A stretch of 64,000 bases of DNA from Streptomyces bacillaris (GTDB taxonomy: Bacteria > Actinomycetota > Actinomycetes > Streptomycetales > Streptomycetaceae): assembly GCF_003268675.1 (NCBI RefSeq), contig NZ_CP029378.1, forward strand, positions 5,704,001 through 5,768,000. The letters are read 5' to 3'. The notes under the pieces were generated by a model, which was given only the letters and a program-made list of their open reading frames with translations, had not been told where the DNA came from and made no database searches. The translations under genes and the position numbers were made by a program. Numbering within the stretch: position 1 is the first letter of the stretch; each line of letters starts with the position of its first letter. This document shows, piece by piece, positions 61,114-64,000 of this stretch.

Positions 61114-61623
61114 ATGCGCACGATCCGTACCGACCGCACGCCCAGCACCAGCGGCACAGCCCGCACGTCCCACACCTCTCGCACGTCCCGTACCAGCCGC
61201 ACAGCCCGTACGTCCCGCGCCTCCCGTACGACCGCTCTCGCCGCGGGCCTGGCCGTCACGGCACTCACCGCGCTCGTCCCGCAGGCGCTCGCCCAGGACC
61301 GCTCCGTGGCGAGCGGCACGCACCCGGCCCCGGACACCCGGCTCGGCACCTGCGAGGCGGGGAGGCTCTGCCTCTGGAAGAAGCCCGACTTCGCCGGCGC
61401 CCGGCAGACGTACGAACTCGCCACCGTAGACATCGAGAGCTGCACCCCGCTCCCCAAGGGCGGCGACGCCCAGTCCCTCGCCAACCGCACCGGGCGGCCC
61501 GTCACCACCTACCAGTCGGCCGAGTGCCAGGAGACGGGCGAGTTCGAGACGTACCCGGGCGGCGGGACCTGGGTGCCCCGCTCCCCGTACCAGGTGAGGG
61601 CGTTCAAGATCTGGGAGAACTAG
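61114..61623 (+). CDS. Secreted peptidase-inhibitor family I36 protein
   Basis: A 169-aa exported protein. A signal peptide core (ALAAGLAVTALTALVPQALA) ends near residue 60, and is preceded by an exceptionally long basic N-region of T-S-R-T-type repeats. The mature part has the I36 pattern CEAGRLCLWKKPDFAGARQT with four cysteines, like SMI-type metalloproteinase inhibitors. Start ATG 61114 follows GGGGG; a later start would shorten the N-region, for example by internal GTGs, but none has a better site. Likely inhibits a secreted protease outside the cell. Confidence 0.8.
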   Translation: MRTIRTDRTPSTSGTARTSHTSRTSRTSRTARTSRASRTTALAAGLAVTALTALVPQALAQDRSVASGTHPAPDTRLGTCEAGRLCLWKKPDFAGARQTYELATVDIESCTPLPKGGDAQSLANRTGRPVTTYQSAECQETGEFETYPGGGTWVPRSPYQVRAFKIWEN

Positions 61624-61698
61624 GCCCTCTCGTCCGGACCGGGACGGGGACCGGGCCGGGAATCGGACGGGACCAGGGTGTGCGGTGCCCGGAACACG

Positions 61699-61736
61699 CC
61701 GAGGGGCGGCGGCGCACCCGCGCCACCGCCCCTCGG
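61699..61736. terminator. Bidirectional hairpin between I36 and aceE genes
   Basis: CCGAGGGGCGG (61699-61709) pairs perfectly with CCGCCCCTCGG (61726-61736) between convergent genes. Confidence 0.75.
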
Positions 61737-61757
61737 GCCCGTACAGCAGCTCTACGG

Positions 61758-64000
61758 CTACGCGTCGCCGCCCGCCGCTCCCGGATCGGCCGCGGCCACA
61801 TCCAGGAGGTCGTAACGGTCCAGCGCCGTCTTCAGGGCCGACCGGTCGATCTTGCCCTCCTTCGCCAGCTCCGTGAGCACCGCGAGGACGATCGACTGGG
61901 CGTCGATGTGGAAGAACCGGCGCGCCGCACCCCGCGTGTCCGCGAAGCCGAAGCCGTCGGCGCCCAGCGACTGGTACGTCCCCGGCACCCAGCGCGCGAT
62001 CTGGTCCGGCACCGAACGCATCCAGTCCGAGACCGCCACGAACGGGCCCTCGGCCCCGTCCAGCTTGCGCGTCACATACGGAACGCGCTGCTCCTCCTCC
62101 GGGTGGAGCAGGTTGTACCGCTCCACCTCCACGGCCTCGCGCCGCAGCTCGTTCCAGGAGGTGGCCGACCAGATGTCCGCCTTGACGTTCCACTCCTCGG
62201 CGAGGATCTTCTGCGCCTCGACGGCCCACGGGACAGCCACACCGGACGCGAGGATCTGCGCCGGGATCTCGCCCGCCTCGCCCCGCTTGAACCGGTAGAC
62301 ACCCTTGAGGATGCCCTCCACGTCCACGTTCTCCGGCTCGGCCGGGTGCTGGATCGGCTCGTTGTAGACGGTGAGGTAGTAGAAGACGTCCTCGTTGGCC
62401 TCGCCGTACATCCGGCGCAGCCCGTCCTGCATGATGTGCGCGATCTCGTACCCGAAGGCCGGGTCGTAGGAGACACAGGCCGGGTTGGTCGAGGCGAGCA
62501 GCTGCGAGTGGCCGTCCGCGTGCTGGAGGCCCTCACCGGTCAGGGTCGTACGCCCGGCGGTCGCGCCCAGCACGAAACCGCGCGAGAGCTGGTCGGCCAT
62601 CTGCCAGAACTGGTCACCGGTGCGCTGGAACCCGAACATCGAGTAGAAGACGTACACCGGGATCAGCGGCTCGCCGTGCGTCGCGTACGCCGAACCGGCG
62701 GCGATCAGCGAGGCCGTACAGCCCGCCTCGGAGATGCCGTCGTGCAGCATCTGACCGGTCGGGGACTCCTTGTACGCGAGCAGCAGATCGCGGTCGACCG
62801 CCTCGTACTGCTGGCCCAGCGGATTGTAGATCTTCGCGCTCGGGAAGAACGCGTCCATGCCGAACGTGCGGTACTCGTCGGGGGCGATCAGCACGAAACG
62901 CTTACCGATCTCCTTGTCCCGCATGAGGTCCTTCAGGATGCGGACGAACGCCATGGTCGTGGCGATCGACTGCGAACCCGAACCCTTCTTCGCAGCCGCG
63001 TACGTCTTCTCCTCGGGCTGCGGGAGGGGCTTCGCACGCACCACCCGGGTCGGCACATAGCCGCCCAGACTGTTGCGGCGGTCGTGCATGTACTGGATCT
63101 CCTCCGAGTCGCGGCCCGGGTGGTAGTAGGGCGGGTAGCCCTCGTCCAGCTGCTTGTCGGTGATCGGGATGTGCAGCCGGTCCCGGAACCGCTTGAGGTC
63201 CTCGACCGTGAGCTTCTTCATCTGGTGGGTCGCGTTGCGGCCCTCGAAGTTCGGCCCCAGCGTCCAGCCCTTGACCGTCTGCGCCAGGATCACGGTCGGC
63301 TGGCCCTTGTGGGCCTTGGCCGCCGCGTAGGCCGCGTACACCTTGCGGTGGTCGTGACCGCCGCGCCCCAGGTGCAGGATCTGCTGGTCGGTCATGTCCT
63401 TGACCATGTCCCGCAGCCGCGGGTCGTCACCGAAGAAGTGCTCACGGATGTACGCACCGGTCTCGGTGGCGTACGTCTGGAACTGGCCGTCCGGCGTGGT
63501 GTTCAGCTTGTTGACCAGAATGCCCGTGCGGTCCTGCGCCAGCAGCGGGTCCCAGGAGCGGTCCCAGACCAGCTTGATGACGTTCCAGCCGGCGCCCCGG
63601 AACTGCGACTCCAGCTCCTGGATGATCTTCCCGTTGCCGCGCACCGGGCCGTCGAGCCGCTGCAGGTTGCAGTTGACCACGAAGGTCAGGTTGTCCAGGC
63701 CCTCACGGGCGGCGATGGAGAGCTGCCCCAGCGACTCGGGCTCGTCCATCTCGCCGTCGCCCAGATACGCCCAGACGTGCGACTTGGAGGTGTCGGCGAT
63801 GCCGCGCGCCTCCATGTAGCGGTTCATCCGCGCCTGGTAGATCGCGCCGAGCGGGCCGAGGCCCATCGAGACGGTCGGGAACTCCCAGAAGTCCGGCATC
63901 AGCCGCGGGTGCGGGTAGCTGGACAGCCCGTTCGGGGCCTTCGACTTCTCCTGGCGGAACGCGTCGAGCTGGGCCTCGCTCAGCCGGTCCAGCAGGAACG
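61758..64000 (-). CDS. aceE: Pyruvate dehydrogenase E1 (homodimeric), 5' end cut by window edge
   Basis: C-terminal 747 or so residues of the homodimeric E1 component, which decarboxylates pyruvate with thiamine diphosphate and passes the acetyl group to E2 lipoyl groups. The ThDP motif is visible as YLGDGEMDEPESLGQLSIAA through FVVNCNLQRLDGPVRGNGKI. The frame is open to position 64000, with FLLDRLSEAQLDAFRQEK upstream of the first internal Met, so the start lies outside. The E. coli enzyme is about 887 aa, so roughly 150 residues are missing. In Streptomyces this is the main E1 gene. Confidence 0.95.
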   Translation of the reverse strand, partial: FLLDRLSEAQLDAFRQEKSKAPNGLSSYPHPRLMPDFWEFPTVSMGLGPLGAIYQARMNRYMEARGIADTSKSHVWAYLGDGEMDEPESLGQLSIAAREGLDNLTFVVNCNLQRLDGPVRGNGKIIQELESQFRGAGWNVIKLVWDRSWDPLLAQDRTGILVNKLNTTPDGQFQTYATETGAYIREHFFGDDPRLRDMVKDMTDQQILHLGRGGHDHRKVYAAYAAAKAHKGQPTVILAQTVKGWTLGPNFEGRNATHQMKKLTVEDLKRFRDRLHIPITDKQLDEGYPPYYHPGRDSEEIQYMHDRRNSLGGYVPTRVVRAKPLPQPEEKTYAAAKKGSGSQSIATTMAFVRILKDLMRDKEIGKRFVLIAPDEYRTFGMDAFFPSAKIYNPLGQQYEAVDRDLLLAYKESPTGQMLHDGISEAGCTASLIAAGSAYATHGEPLIPVYVFYSMFGFQRTGDQFWQMADQLSRGFVLGATAGRTTLTGEGLQHADGHSQLLASTNPACVSYDPAFGYEIAHIMQDGLRRMYGEANEDVFYYLTVYNEPIQHPAEPENVDVEGILKGVYRFKRGEAGEIPAQILASGVAVPWAVEAQKILAEEWNVKADIWSATSWNELRREAVEVERYNLLHPEEEQRVPYVTRKLDGAEGPFVAVSDWMRSVPDQIARWVPGTYQSLGADGFGFADTRGAARRFFHIDAQSIVLAVLTELAKEGKIDRSALKTALDRYDLLDVAAADPGAAGGDA

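Overview
The window reads as chromosomal DNA of a Streptomyces. It has very high G+C and strong third-position G/C bias, many GTG starts and ATGA/GTGA overlaps, and typical streptomycete families: a PucR-type FasR beside fabD-fabH-acpP-fabF, an MreB-like Mbl, MatB, DUF3145 and homodimeric AceE. From memory, several blocks match S. coelicolor: aceE, the fas operon with fasR, matB, and mbl. This is core chromosome carrying accessory insertions. I saw no rRNA, tRNA, CRISPR array or complete insertion sequence.

Layout. (1) 1-7264, plus strand: a cluster cut by the left edge, with flavin reductase, aminotransferase, RraA-type aldolase-like protein, S-adenosylhomocysteinase, ATP-grasp ligase and MFS exporter. 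It looks like the end of a small-molecule pathway. (2) 7307-10716, minus strand: an unusual set. Three overlapping genes (68-aa small ORF, DUF4096 transposase-like protein, degenerate nucleotidyltransferase with a helical C-terminus) lie near an IclR regulator with a nested palindromic operator and an orphan PqqD-like peptide chaperone. (3) 11-38 kb: mainly core genes, including SPOR/phosphodiester glycosidase, MFS exporters, a fused acyl-CoA carboxyltransferase with MatB, an Lrp regulator, mbl with a GAF kinase whose ATPase domain is eroded, MarR/oxidoreductase, OsmC, GH3 glucosidase, amidinotransferase, SGNH lipoprotein, DUF3145 and the type II fatty-acid operon with FasR. (4) 39.3-48.0 kb: an accessory five-gene operon (PhyH oxygenase, glycosyltransferase-SDR fusion, MFS, nucleotide-sugar dehydrogenase, AsnB-type amidotransferase) divergent from a gene of unknown function. 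The combination suggests a uronic-acid amide product. (5) 48.2-64 kb: serine hydrolase, MerR/aldo-keto reductase pair, an acyltransferase and two DUF1023 hydrolases around a two-component system, TetR/DHA2 efflux pair, a secreted I36 inhibitor, and aceE cut by the right edge.

How the parts work together. Fatty-acid and malonyl-CoA supply (fas operon, MatB, carboxyltransferase) and pyruvate dehydrogenase form the metabolic core. The two accessory clusters each have their own exporter. Regulators sit beside or divergent from likely targets (IclR, MarR, TetR, MerR, FasR), and palindromes are visible at most of these junctions.

Sequence quality matters here. Three genes (asnB, the cluster MFS exporter and an acyltransferase) are each broken by what looks like one missing base in a G or C run. 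Restoring the base gives full-length families each time, so homopolymer error is as likely as true mutation. A second recurring theme is short tandem repeats at gene ends and between genes. A third is leaderless-type promoters with a TANNNT hexamer ending 6-8 bases before the start codon.
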